Positions 19,055-26,713 of a DNA stretch of 64,000 nucleotides are shown here, piece by piece. The position numbers and the translations under genes were made by a program. The notes under the pieces are model-generated. The model had not been told where the DNA came from and did not search any database. It saw only the letters and a list, made by a program, of their open reading frames with translations. Source of the DNA: Chloracidobacterium sp. CP2_5A (GTDB taxonomy: Bacteria; Acidobacteriota; Blastocatellia; Chloracidobacteriales; Chloracidobacteriaceae); the NCBI GenBank assembly GCA_002254845.1, contig NKPT01000011.1, forward strand, positions 16,103 through 80,102, written 5' to 3'. Position 1 is the first letter of the stretch. Each line of letters begins with the position of its first letter.

Positions 19055-20053
19055 ATGATTTCAGGCAGCGCGCTCGCGGGCATTACACTGAACGACAGAT
19101 ACGAGGCGCTGACAAGGGTTCATACCAGCGCGGGGGCGACGGTTTACCAGGGGCGCGACCTCCAGACCGGCCGCTTGGTCGCCATCAAAGCGATCTCGCA
19201 GCACGAGCTTGGGAGGTATCATGACGCTGTCCTGCGCTTCCGCCGCGAGATAGCTTTACTAGCCAGAATTCGCCACCCAAACATTATTGAGATTTACGAC
19301 CGCGGAGAAACGCCCTATGGCATTGTCTATTTTGTCACTGAGTGGCTTGATGGGCGACCGCTCCTCGACGAGCTGGACCAAGCTGGTCAGCTTCCGCTAA
19401 CGCGCATCCAGTCCATTTTCGCTCCGCTTTGCGACGCCGTGGACGCCCTGCACCAAGCCAGCCTCATTCACCGCGATCTGAAGCCGGGCAACGTCTTCCT
19501 CAGCCTGACCGAAGACGGACGAGAGCGGGTCACGCTGCTTGATTTTGGCATCGCTAAGCCGGCTTCGGGCTGGACGGGCGACAACTTTGAGATTTCAGGC
19601 GAAAGCCTCACCGTGGGGACGCCGGAATACATGAGCCCCGAGCAGTGCGGCGAGCAAGCGTTGACCGCGGCCAGCGACATTTACAGCCTTGGCGTTTTGC
19701 TCTACCGCATGCTCGCGGGCCGTCCGCCCTTTGTCGGGCCGGCGCAGTACGTCATGGCCCGGCACATCGCCGCCGCGCCGCCGCCAATTCGTCTTCGTCG
19801 CCCGCATTTGCCGGAAGTCATTGTATCGGTTGTTTCCCGCGCTATGGCCAAATCCCCGCCGGAGCGATTTCCATCGGCGGGCGACCTGCGCGCCGCTTTT
19901 GACGCGGCCGCCGCCGAGGTCGGTCAGGATATTCTCTACCAGCGCCCGCAGGCGCCGGAGACAGATGAAGCGGGCGACTGGCATCGCACGAAAATGGCGG
20001 CGGTCGAGCCGGAAGCGCGGAGCGCCGAAGCCAGCCGCAAAGCGGCTCTTTGA
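19055..20053 (+). CDS. Soluble Ser/Thr protein kinase
   Basis: From ATG 19055 this is a 332-residue kinase with nearly all Hanks motifs: VAIK (K45), HRDLKPGN (about 139-146), DFG (163-165) and TPEYMSPEQ in the activation segment. The glycine-rich loop is weak (TRVHTSAGATVYQG lacks the usual GxGxxG), which is the only odd point. No membrane helix or extracellular domain is seen, and the C-terminal 50 residues are polar. It should phosphorylate Ser or Thr on unknown targets. TTG at 19043 is an alternative start. The stop codon lies in the first copy of a 16-bp tandem repeat. Confidence 0.9.
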   Translation: MISGSALAGITLNDRYEALTRVHTSAGATVYQGRDLQTGRLVAIKAISQHELGRYHDAVLRFRREIALLARIRHPNIIEIYDRGETPYGIVYFVTEWLDGRPLLDELDQAGQLPLTRIQSIFAPLCDAVDALHQASLIHRDLKPGNVFLSLTEDGRERVTLLDFGIAKPASGWTGDNFEISGESLTVGTPEYMSPEQCGEQALTAASDIYSLGVLLYRMLAGRPPFVGPAQYVMARHIAAAPPPIRLRRPHLPEVIVSVVSRAMAKSPPERFPSAGDLRAAFDAAAAEVGQDILYQRPQAPETDEAGDWHRTKMAAVEPEARSAEASRKAAL

Positions 20054-20078
20054 AACAGACTCTTCTTGAAACAGACTC
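20050..20078. repeat. 16-bp tandem duplication spanning the kinase stop codon
   Basis: TTGAAACAGACTC occurs at 20050-20062 and 20066-20078 (period 16, second copy incomplete). The first copy contains the kinase TGA (20051-20053). It lies between the convergent kinase and RDD genes. Confidence 0.85.
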
Positions 20079-20090
20079 GCCGCGGCAGGC

Positions 20091-20852
20091 TTAGGACTCA
20101 TACACATTGGCGCGCGCGATCTTGTCGTAAAGCTGCTGCCGCTCCGAGTCAAAGAGCAGCCACAAGTTCAGCAAGATGCAAATGTTGTTGAAGAGTCCTT
20201 TGAGAAACTCGCGCAGAATCGCCATGCCAAAGCTGAGATATTCGCCATCCTCGCGCAGCACCACGGTGCCAACGATTTTCTTTCCAGGCGACGCGCCGCT
20301 CTTGCTTGTCATGTAGGCCGACAGCAGCAAGTAAGCGATGATCCCGATGTAAATCAGAAGTCTCCCCCCAGCGGCTTGCCCGACAGGGACTTCCCCGCCC
20401 TGACCGGCGCCGGCAACAATGGCCATCACGTAAATGAGCATGCCCGGCAGAGCGCATAGCGCCGAGAAAAACCCATCCAAAACCGAGCCTAGGAAGCGCT
20501 TCCCCAGACCAGCGACCACGCCCAGCGACCGAGCGTGCATCAGCGGCGCATAGCCGACCTGCCCATAGGCAGGCGCGTAGGGGTTGGGAGGCGGAGCGTA
20601 GGGCGCTGGCGGCGGATACGATGGGGCGGCATAGGGCGACGCCCCCATCCCGCCGCCGGTCAGCGGCAGCGCCGTCGCGCCGGGCGGAAACCAAGCTTGC
20701 AGCTCGGGAATTTGACCGGCGGCGCCCCAGCCAAGGCCGGGCTGAAAAACCTGATCCGTAGGCAAAACGCGCCCTTCGCGAACCCACTGCTTGAGTTCTT
20801 CAGGGTTGGTTTCGTAAGTTTGTTCCTGAACAACGACGCGCCACGTCATCAT
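20091..20852 (-). CDS. RDD-family membrane protein with N-terminal GYF_2-like domain
   Basis: This 253-residue protein begins with a small GYF_2-like domain (WRVVVQEQTYETNPEELKQW, then GLGWGAAGQIPELQAWF). A Pro/Tyr/Ala-rich linker follows at about residues 75-105. An RDD domain with about three membrane segments comes next (ALCALPGMLIYVMAIVAGAG, LLIYIGIIAYLLLSAYM, FNNICILLNLWLLFDSE). The characteristic SPGKKIVGTVVLREDGEYL is present. RDD proteins are suspected transporters; function here is unknown. ATG 20852 was chosen over the track's TTG at 20870 because it has AAAGG about 12 bp upstream. It is convergent with the kinase gene and divergent from skp. Confidence 0.83.
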   Translation of the reverse strand: MMTWRVVVQEQTYETNPEELKQWVREGRVLPTDQVFQPGLGWGAAGQIPELQAWFPPGATALPLTGGGMGASPYAAPSYPPPAPYAPPPNPYAPAYGQVGYAPLMHARSLGVVAGLGKRFLGSVLDGFFSALCALPGMLIYVMAIVAGAGQGGEVPVGQAAGGRLLIYIGIIAYLLLSAYMTSKSGASPGKKIVGTVVLREDGEYLSFGMAILREFLKGLFNNICILLNLWLLFDSERQQLYDKIARANVYES

Positions 20853-20878
20853 AGTAAGCGGACCTTTCAAAGGCTTGT

Positions 20879-20898
20879 CTCATCCCGCCCGGGATGAG
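20879..20898. promoter_or_regulatory. Perfect 20-bp inverted repeat between the RDD gene and skp
   Basis: CTCATCCCGCCCGGGATGAG has 9-bp arms and a CC centre. It sits 27 bp before the RDD start codon and about 120 bp before the skp promoter. Its symmetry fits a dimeric repressor site or a leader hairpin for the RDD gene. The cognate regulator is unknown. Confidence 0.4.
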
Positions 20899-21015
20899 CT
20901 TCGAGCGGCTGGGCCAGCGCGGAACGAGCAGATTTCAATACAAGCCCGCGTATCGTAGCGTACAAGCCTTGCGCGTCAATCTGGTCGTCAAGCGAATCCC
21001 CTGCGAAACGCTCAA

Positions 21016-21043
21016 TTGCGTTCCGGCCGAGCATTCGTATAAT
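21016..21043 (+). promoter_or_regulatory. Promoter for skp-lpxD-fabZ
   Basis: TTGCGT at 21016-21021 and a perfect TATAAT at 21038-21043 are 16 bp apart. This would place transcription about 100 bp before the skp ATG. Confidence 0.6.
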
Positions 21044-21151
21044 AGTAGACTTCCCTTACGGGGAGCGCATCTGCCAGCATGCTGCCGGAAAGCCCGCTGC
21101 CTGACGCGCGACGCGGGACGGCCGCCACTTCTTAAGGACTCATACGCAACC

Positions 21152-21775
21152 ATGAAGCTTTCACTTCCACTCTGGGCGCTTGTCGTCGTCGCGGCAGGCT
21201 TTACGACGGCCTCGGCGCAGGCGCTCCCGACGGGAACTTCACAACCGGCAGCGCCGGTCAAGGCGACCTCCCTTCCGAGCGGAAGGGTTGTCATTGTCAA
21301 TACGCTCGCCTTTGGCGACAAAATAGACGAGTTCCGGCGGCAAGCCCAAAAGCTGGAAGACAAGTTCAAGCCCCGAACGACGGAGTTGGAAGCCCTTGCC
21401 AAGCGCCTGCAAGAGATGAGCCAAAAGGTGCAGGACGAAAAGCTCTCGGTTGAGGTCCGGCGGCAAGCCCAAGAACAAGGCTTAGCCCTTGAAAAGGAGT
21501 ATAAGCGTAAGGACGAGGACTTGCGCGCCGACATTGAGCGCGAGCAGCAGACCGTCTTGAACCCGCTGCGCGAAAAAGTGTTCAAGTTCATGGAAAGCTA
21601 CGCCGCGGCGCGGGGCATTGTCATGATCATTGACGTTGGGGCGCTGGCTGCCAATAACAACCTCAATATGCTGCCCTACGTGGACAACGCCGCCGACATC
21701 ACTGAGGATTTTGTCAAGGAATACAACCGCGCCAATCCAGTCGCTGCCGCCCCGGCCGCCGGAGCCAAGCCCTAA
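21152..21775 (+). CDS. skp: Skp/OmpH-family periplasmic chaperone
   Basis: From ATG 21152 this is a 207-residue protein with a signal peptide (LWALVVVAAGFTTASAQA). A short beta strand (GRVVIVNTLAFGD) is followed by a long highly charged coiled-coil (about residues 55-140), then a return strand. This is the architecture of OmpH/Skp, which escorts unfolded outer-membrane proteins. The track ORF start at 20894 was rejected because it buries the signal peptide and crosses the promoter. An AAGGA lies 13 bp upstream. It sits 6 bp before lpxD, the classic skp-lpxD-fabZ order; bamA, normally upstream, is absent here. Confidence 0.88.
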   Translation: MKLSLPLWALVVVAAGFTTASAQALPTGTSQPAAPVKATSLPSGRVVIVNTLAFGDKIDEFRRQAQKLEDKFKPRTTELEALAKRLQEMSQKVQDEKLSVEVRRQAQEQGLALEKEYKRKDEDLRADIEREQQTVLNPLREKVFKFMESYAAARGIVMIIDVGALAANNNLNMLPYVDNAADITEDFVKEYNRANPVAAAPAAGAKP

Positions 21776-21781
21776 CCGGTC

Positions 21782-22852
21782 ATGAAGCTGGGCGAGCTGG
21801 CCGCCGCGCTGGGCGTTCCCTGCCTTGGTAATCCAGACTTGCCGATTTCAAGCGTCGGCGAGTTTGAAACGGCGGCGGACACACAGATCGCGCTGGCGAT
21901 TGGCGCGCGCCACGAGCGACTTGCCGCCTCGCAGGCGGCGGCCTTTATCGTCGCGGCGGACGCCGTGACCGACGCCGACCGCGCCCGCTACAACTTGCTC
22001 CCGACCACTTATCCAAAAGTGGCTTTTGCGCGAGCGATTGAGCTGCTGCACGTTCCGCCGCGCCGCCCGGAGGGGCTAGCCCCGGACGCCTGCATCGCCC
22101 CGGATGTCGTCATCGGCGATGAGCCGACCATCGGCCCCCGCGTCGTCATTGGGAGCGGCGCCTGTCTTGGCGCGCGCGTCACCCTTCAAGCGGGGGTCGT
22201 TATCGGGCGCAACGTGGTCATCGGCGACGATACGACCATCTTCCCGAATGTGACCATTTACGACGGCGTCCGCATCGGCGCCCGCTGTATCGTTCATGCC
22301 GGGGCGATCATTGGGGCGGACGGCTTCGGCTACGCCCGTGACGCTGACGGGGCGCACGTCAAGATTCCCCAAGTCGGAACCGTCGTCATCGAAGATGACG
22401 TGGAAATCGGGGCTAACTCGACCATTGACCGCGCCACGCTTGGGGAAACCCGCATCGGACGCGGAACCAAGATTGACAATCTCGTCCACATTGCTCACAA
22501 CTGCGTCATTGGAGAGGAAACCCTGTTGGCGGCGCTCACCGGTCTTTCCGGCGGGGTTAGAGTCGGGCGGCGCGTGACGATAGCTGGGCAGGTTGGCGCT
22601 AATCCGCAGGTCGAAGTCGGCGATGGCGCGACGATCGCCGGAAAAACCGGGATCACTAAGTCAGTCGCCGGTAGCGAGACGTACGCTGGAATGCCGATCA
22701 CGACCCTGCGCGAATGGAAACGCGAGCGCATTTACGCTGCCCGCTTGCCCTACCGCCTGCCGGACATTGAAACCCGACTGGCCACGCTTGAAGCGATGGT
22801 CAAGACGCTTCTAGGACCGCCGCCGCGCCAACCGGCGGAAAGCGAAGACTAA
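21782..22852 (+). CDS. lpxD: UDP-3-O-acylglucosamine N-acyltransferase
   Basis: This 356-residue enzyme adds the N-linked acyl chain in the third step of lipid A synthesis. The N-terminal uridine-binding domain is followed by left-handed beta-helix hexapeptide repeats (for example [20 protein letters not shown]). The LpxD hallmarks include [16 protein letters not shown] and [12 protein letters not shown], with the catalytic His in the latter. The C-terminal helix ends the protein at the normal length. It shows that this organism makes lipopolysaccharide. It is translated with skp (6 bp gap) and fabZ (2 bp gap). Confidence 0.95.
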   Translation: MKLGELAAALGVPCLGNPDLPISSVGEFETAADTQIALAIGARHERLAASQAAAFIVAADAVTDADRARYNLLPTTYPKVAFARAIELLHVPPRRPEGLAPDACIAPDVVIGDEPTIGPRVVIGSGACLGARVTLQAGVVIGRNVVIGDDTTIFPNVTIYDGVRIGARCIVHAGAIIGADGFGYARDADGAHVKIPQVGTVVIEDDVEIGANSTIDRATLGETRIGRGTKIDNLVHIAHNCVIGEETLLAALTGLSGGVRVGRRVTIAGQVGANPQVEVGDGATIAGKTGITKSVAGSETYAGMPITTLREWKRERIYAARLPYRLPDIETRLATLEAMVKTLLGPPPRQPAESED

Positions 22853-22854
22853 TC

Positions 22855-23313
22855 ATGGACACGGTGCTGACCATCGCCCAAATCCAGACATTCCTGCCCC
22901 ACCGCTACCCGTTCTTGCTTGTGGACCGGGTCGTCGAGATCGCGCCTGGACAGCGCATTGTCGGACTCAAGAACGTCACCATCAATGAGCCGTTCTTCCA
23001 GGGCCATTTCCCCGGCATGCCAGTCATGCCAGGCGTCCTGCAGATCGAAGCCATGGCGCAAACCGGCGGGCTGCTGCTGCTCAACCAAATTGCCGAGCCG
23101 GAGAAAAAGCTACTGCTCTTCGCCGGCATTGACGAAGTGAAGTTCCGGCGACCGGTCGTGCCGGGCGATACGCTTCATATTGCGATGACGCTGCTGCGGT
23201 TCAAGGGGAAAGTCGCCCGGCTGCGCGGCGACATCAGCGTTGAAGGACAAGCGGTTTCCGAGGCGGTCATCACTTCTGTGCTCGTTGACCGGGACAGTCT
23301 GACGACCAGCTAG
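22855..23313 (+). CDS. fabZ: 3-hydroxyacyl-ACP dehydratase
   Basis: This 152-residue hotdog-fold enzyme dehydrates 3-hydroxyacyl-ACP in fatty-acid elongation, competing with LpxD/LpxA for the same substrate. Motifs are HRYPFLLVDRV (active His), the GHFPGMPVMPGVLQIEAMAQ helix with catalytic Glu, and FRRPVVPGDTL. It ends the skp-lpxD-fabZ unit; lpxA is not next. Its stop codon lies inside a perfect palindrome shared with the stop of the convergent oxidoreductase gene. Confidence 0.96.
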   Translation: MDTVLTIAQIQTFLPHRYPFLLVDRVVEIAPGQRIVGLKNVTINEPFFQGHFPGMPVMPGVLQIEAMAQTGGLLLLNQIAEPEKKLLLFAGIDEVKFRRPVVPGDTLHIAMTLLRFKGKVARLRGDISVEGQAVSEAVITSVLVDRDSLTTS

Positions 23314-23325
23314 CGCGCTAGCTGG
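23306..23325. terminator. Perfect 20-bp palindrome carrying both stop codons of convergent genes
   Basis: CCAGCTAGCGCGCTAGCTGG is fully self-complementary. It includes the fabZ TAG (23311-23313) and, on the other strand, the oxidoreductase TAG (23318-23320). It could act as a bidirectional terminator, although no T-runs flank it. Confidence 0.5.
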
Positions 23326-24691
23326 CGGGCGTTAGTCCGACCCGTCGCGAAAGGTCGGACGAAAAAATTCCCTCCGGATCAACCGCCTGCTTGATGCGCC
23401 GCCACTCCGGGAGCCGCGGATACATCGCTTCCAAATGGCGCGGCTTCAGGCGGGCATCCTTGCCAAGGTAAATTCGCCCGCCGGCTTGCGCGACGAGCTC
23501 ATCCAGCTCGTCGAGAACGGCCAGCATCCGCGCGCCGGTCATCGGAATGTCGAGCGCCAGCGTATAGCCCGGCATCGGAAACGACAGCAGCCCTTCCTGC
23601 GGCCCGAATCGCTTGAGCACCGCCAGAAATGACGCGATTTTCGCCTGGCTCAGTCTCTCCAGCAGCTTGATGAGGGTCGCCCGGCTGGTCTCCAGCGGTA
23701 ACGCGGGCTGGTACTGAATAAAGCCCCGTCGGCCATAGACGCGATTCCATTCCAGCACGGCGTCAAGCGGGTAGAAGTACGAATCGAAGTCGACGACCGC
23801 GCCCGACCGCGCCTTCGGGTGCTGGTAGTAAAACGCCGTGTTGAACGCCCTGACCGTCAGCGGATTAATGACGCCGTTAGGGAACGAAAATGGCACCGTC
23901 ACTTCCCGCTTGCGCGGAAGCGTCAGCGGATGCTTGCGCAGCTGCGCCGGAAGCTCCGCCGCCGCAAGGTGGTCGCCGCGCATGAGCACGCTCCGCCCCA
24001 GCCGCTTCCCCGTCGCCAGACAGTCAATCCAGCAAACGGCGTAGCGATACCGGTGGTCCTCTGCCTCGCAGCGCTCGATAGTTTCGTCCAAATCGCGCGT
24101 CCGGGCATAATCCACGCCAATGTAGGTCGTCTCAATCCGGCGCAGCTTCAGCGCCACCGTGAGGATAAAGCCGGTCAAGCCCATCCCGCCGGCCGTCGCC
24201 CAGAACAAATCCGGCTGTTCGGCTTTTGAGCAACGCCGGATGCGGCCATCCGCCGTCAACAGCTCAAACCACTCGACATAACTGGAGAAGGAAGCGTCGC
24301 AGTGATGATTTTTCCCGTGAATATCGCAGGCCAGCGCGCCGCCCAAGCTGACGTGCTTCGTTCCGGGCGTCACCGGCAGAAACCAGCCGCGCGGGGCGAA
24401 GGTCTCCAGAATCTCCTTGAGGCGCAGCCCAGCTTCAGCGACCAGCACGCCGGCGGACTCATCGAACGCCAGCAGGCGGTCAAAGCGAGTCTGCTCAACC
24501 ACGGCGCCGCCAGCGTTGAGCGCGGCGTCGCCGTAGCTCCGCCCATAGCCGCGCCCAATCAGCGCGGCGTAGCGCCTCTCGCCCAGTAAGCTCAACAGAT
24601 CATCCTGCCGCGCCGGGCGTAGCAGCTCGGTCGGCGTGACTGGGAAGCGCCCCCAACTGGCAAGCTGAACGGAACGACCACGCAGACTCAT
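23318..24691 (-). CDS. FAD-linked oxidoreductase, DprE1-like
   Basis: This 457-residue flavoprotein has the PCMH-type FAD fold with IGRGYGRSYGDAALN, GTKHVSLGGALACDIHGKNHH and TAGGMGLTGFI. A substrate cap and FPMPGYTLALDIP follow. This pattern matches decaprenylphosphoryl-ribose oxidase (DprE1) and related D-arabinono-1,4-lactone oxidases. Family knowledge: DprE1 oxidises a polyprenyl-linked ribose, with DprE2 as partner. No dprE2 lies in the window. Its ATG overlaps the histidine kinase stop by 4 bp (ATGA), making it the last gene of the glycan operon. A role in making an unusual surface sugar is plausible but unproven. Confidence 0.83.
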   Translation of the reverse strand: MSLRGRSVQLASWGRFPVTPTELLRPARQDDLLSLLGERRYAALIGRGYGRSYGDAALNAGGAVVEQTRFDRLLAFDESAGVLVAEAGLRLKEILETFAPRGWFLPVTPGTKHVSLGGALACDIHGKNHHCDASFSSYVEWFELLTADGRIRRCSKAEQPDLFWATAGGMGLTGFILTVALKLRRIETTYIGVDYARTRDLDETIERCEAEDHRYRYAVCWIDCLATGKRLGRSVLMRGDHLAAAELPAQLRKHPLTLPRKREVTVPFSFPNGVINPLTVRAFNTAFYYQHPKARSGAVVDFDSYFYPLDAVLEWNRVYGRRGFIQYQPALPLETSRATLIKLLERLSQAKIASFLAVLKRFGPQEGLLSFPMPGYTLALDIPMTGARMLAVLDELDELVAQAGGRIYLGKDARLKPRHLEAMYPRLPEWRRIKQAVDPEGIFSSDLSRRVGLTPAS

Positions 24692-26631
24692 GGCGCTTTC
24701 GTCGGGCCAAACAGCCGGTTGAGAACGCGCTCCAACTCCTCAATGTCAAAGGGCTTGGCCAGTTTGGCGGCAAAGCCGTGGGCGGCGTGGTTGGCTATCA
24801 CGCCATCCTCGTGATAGCCGCTGCAAACAATGGCGGTCACGGCCGGATCGAGTTGACGCAACCGCTCCAGCGTTTCCCGCCCCCCAAGGCCATTGGCGAT
24901 GCGCAAATCAAGAATCACGCCTAGAAAAGCGTGACCGGACGCCTTGGCGGCGCAGTAACGCTCGATCGCCTCCTCGCCGTGACGGCAGGCGACAACGCCA
25001 TAGCCGAAGTTTTCCAGCGCCGTTTCGAGCAGGTCGCGCATCAAATCGTCGTCGTCCATCACCAGCAACCGCCGCTGAAGGATTTCGGCGGCCTCCTCTT
25101 CCGTGATCACGGAAGATTCAACCGTGATTTCCCCTGTCTTCTTAGCCGGCAAATACACATCAAAGCGCGTTCCAACGCCGACCGTCGAGGTCGCCAGAAT
25201 TTGCCCTCCATGCTTCATAATGACGGAATAGCTGACGGCCAGCCCCAAGCCATGACCGCCAGATTTGGTGGTGAAATAAGGATCAAAAATCCGCGACAAA
25301 TGCTCCGGCGCAATGCCGCAGCCGGTGTCGGCGACGCTGATCCGCACATAATCGCCCGTCGTGGCGCCCGGCACTTGATGTTCAGCCAGCGTGCAGTTTT
25401 GGAAACTAACTTGGACGCGCCCGCCCTCCGGCATCGCGTCGGCGGCGTTGACAGCCAGGTTCTGGAACACTTGCATCAGCTGCCCCTTGTCGCCCCGCAC
25501 GGGCCACAGGCGCGCCTCCGGCTCGAAGATCGCCTCCACGCCGCGCGCCTCAAGGATGCACTGCATCGACTCGATGACAAAAGTTTCCGGCGTCAGCGTT
25601 TCTAAAACCGGGTCGCCTCCCTTGGCAAAGGTCAGAAGCTGCTTGGCGAGGAGCTTGGACTGCTGGATCACGCGCTCGATTGCCTCCATCCGACGCTGAT
25701 TTCCCGCGCTCAGCGCCAAATCGCGCTTGAGGAGACCGAGGTTGCCAGTCAAAACGGACAATAGGTTATTGAAGTCGTGGGCGATGCCTCCGGCCAGCGT
25801 GCCCAGCCACTCCAGCTTGCCCTTGCGCAACCGCTCTTCCTCCAATAAACGATAAGCCTCTTCACGAGCGGCGCGTAAACGGTGAATTTCAGTGATATCG
25901 GAAGCGAAGCCAGTCCACAGCGCGCCGCCGCCCGGCAATGCTTTTGGAAACGCGATGACTTGAAACCAGCGCTCCTCGCCTGTGACGGCATGACAAAAGG
26001 GAAACGTGCATTCCCATGTGCTGAGCGCGGCGCTGACAGCGGCAAAGGAATCTCGAACCTTGAGCCGGTAGGCATAAGGCACTCGTCGCCAGCACGCCGC
26101 CTCATTGGCGAAAATGACCCCAGCCGGCAGCCCAGACAATGTCTCTACCTTGTTGCTGAGGTAGGTGAAATGTCCCTTGCCGTCGGCGTCATATTTGTAC
26201 TGGTAAGTCACGCTCGGAATCACTGAGAGCACATCATGCAAGGGCTGCCTGGCAGCGCCCTGAAATAGCCCGGTGACGCGCTCGGTGGTCATCAGGGCGT
26301 AGCGGCGGTCAGCTTCAACCAGCGTCAAGCGCCCTTGCAGCTCGCCCAGGCTGCCATCCGGGAACTTCCCCATGACAGTACAACAAACGTGACCATCTTC
26401 AGCCAGCTTGGCGTATATCTGATCGCGCTCTGCGTCAGACAGGAAAAGCGAAACCCGCTTGGTTTCCTGCCCGACCACTTCATCCGCCGCGTACCCGGAC
26501 TCCGCGATAAACGCGTCATTGACGGCGATAATTCGGCGAGTGTCGTAATCAATCAGCATTAGGGGGATATGGAGACGCTGGATAATCGCCCCCAGAACTT
26601 CAGCCGAAAGCGAGCCAAAGGATGGATTCAT
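24688..26631 (-). CDS. Hybrid sensor histidine kinase with two PAS domains and a receiver domain
   Basis: This 647-residue protein has no membrane segment, so it senses a cytosolic signal. A PAS domain lies at about residues 15-120 and a second PAS at about 130-250, followed by a short coiled-coil. The phospho-acceptor is His285 in GGIAHDFNNLL. The HATPase domain has NLAVNAADAM, DTGCGIAPEH and GLGLAVSYSV. The C-terminal receiver (about 520-645) has VMDDDD and phospho-acceptor Asp575 in VILDLRI, so a phosphate can pass His to Asp within the protein. No separate response regulator is adjacent. It sits between the GT-C-like gene (82 bp upstream) and the DprE1-like gene (4 bp overlap). Confidence 0.92.
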   Translation of the reverse strand: MNPSFGSLSAEVLGAIIQRLHIPLMLIDYDTRRIIAVNDAFIAESGYAADEVVGQETKRVSLFLSDAERDQIYAKLAEDGHVCCTVMGKFPDGSLGELQGRLTLVEADRRYALMTTERVTGLFQGAARQPLHDVLSVIPSVTYQYKYDADGKGHFTYLSNKVETLSGLPAGVIFANEAACWRRVPYAYRLKVRDSFAAVSAALSTWECTFPFCHAVTGEERWFQVIAFPKALPGGGALWTGFASDITEIHRLRAAREEAYRLLEEERLRKGKLEWLGTLAGGIAHDFNNLLSVLTGNLGLLKRDLALSAGNQRRMEAIERVIQQSKLLAKQLLTFAKGGDPVLETLTPETFVIESMQCILEARGVEAIFEPEARLWPVRGDKGQLMQVFQNLAVNAADAMPEGGRVQVSFQNCTLAEHQVPGATTGDYVRISVADTGCGIAPEHLSRIFDPYFTTKSGGHGLGLAVSYSVIMKHGGQILATSTVGVGTRFDVYLPAKKTGEITVESSVITEEEAAEILQRRLLVMDDDDLMRDLLETALENFGYGVVACRHGEEAIERYCAAKASGHAFLGVILDLRIANGLGGRETLERLRQLDPAVTAIVCSGYHEDGVIANHAAHGFAAKLAKPFDIEELERVLNRLFGPTKAP

Positions 26632-26713
26632 ACGCCTTGTCTCTCAACTAACGTCTCGGTGAGCGATTATTGGCGGAAAAGCTGTCAGCCAGTGGGTAAC
26701 GCCCTTTCGCGGG

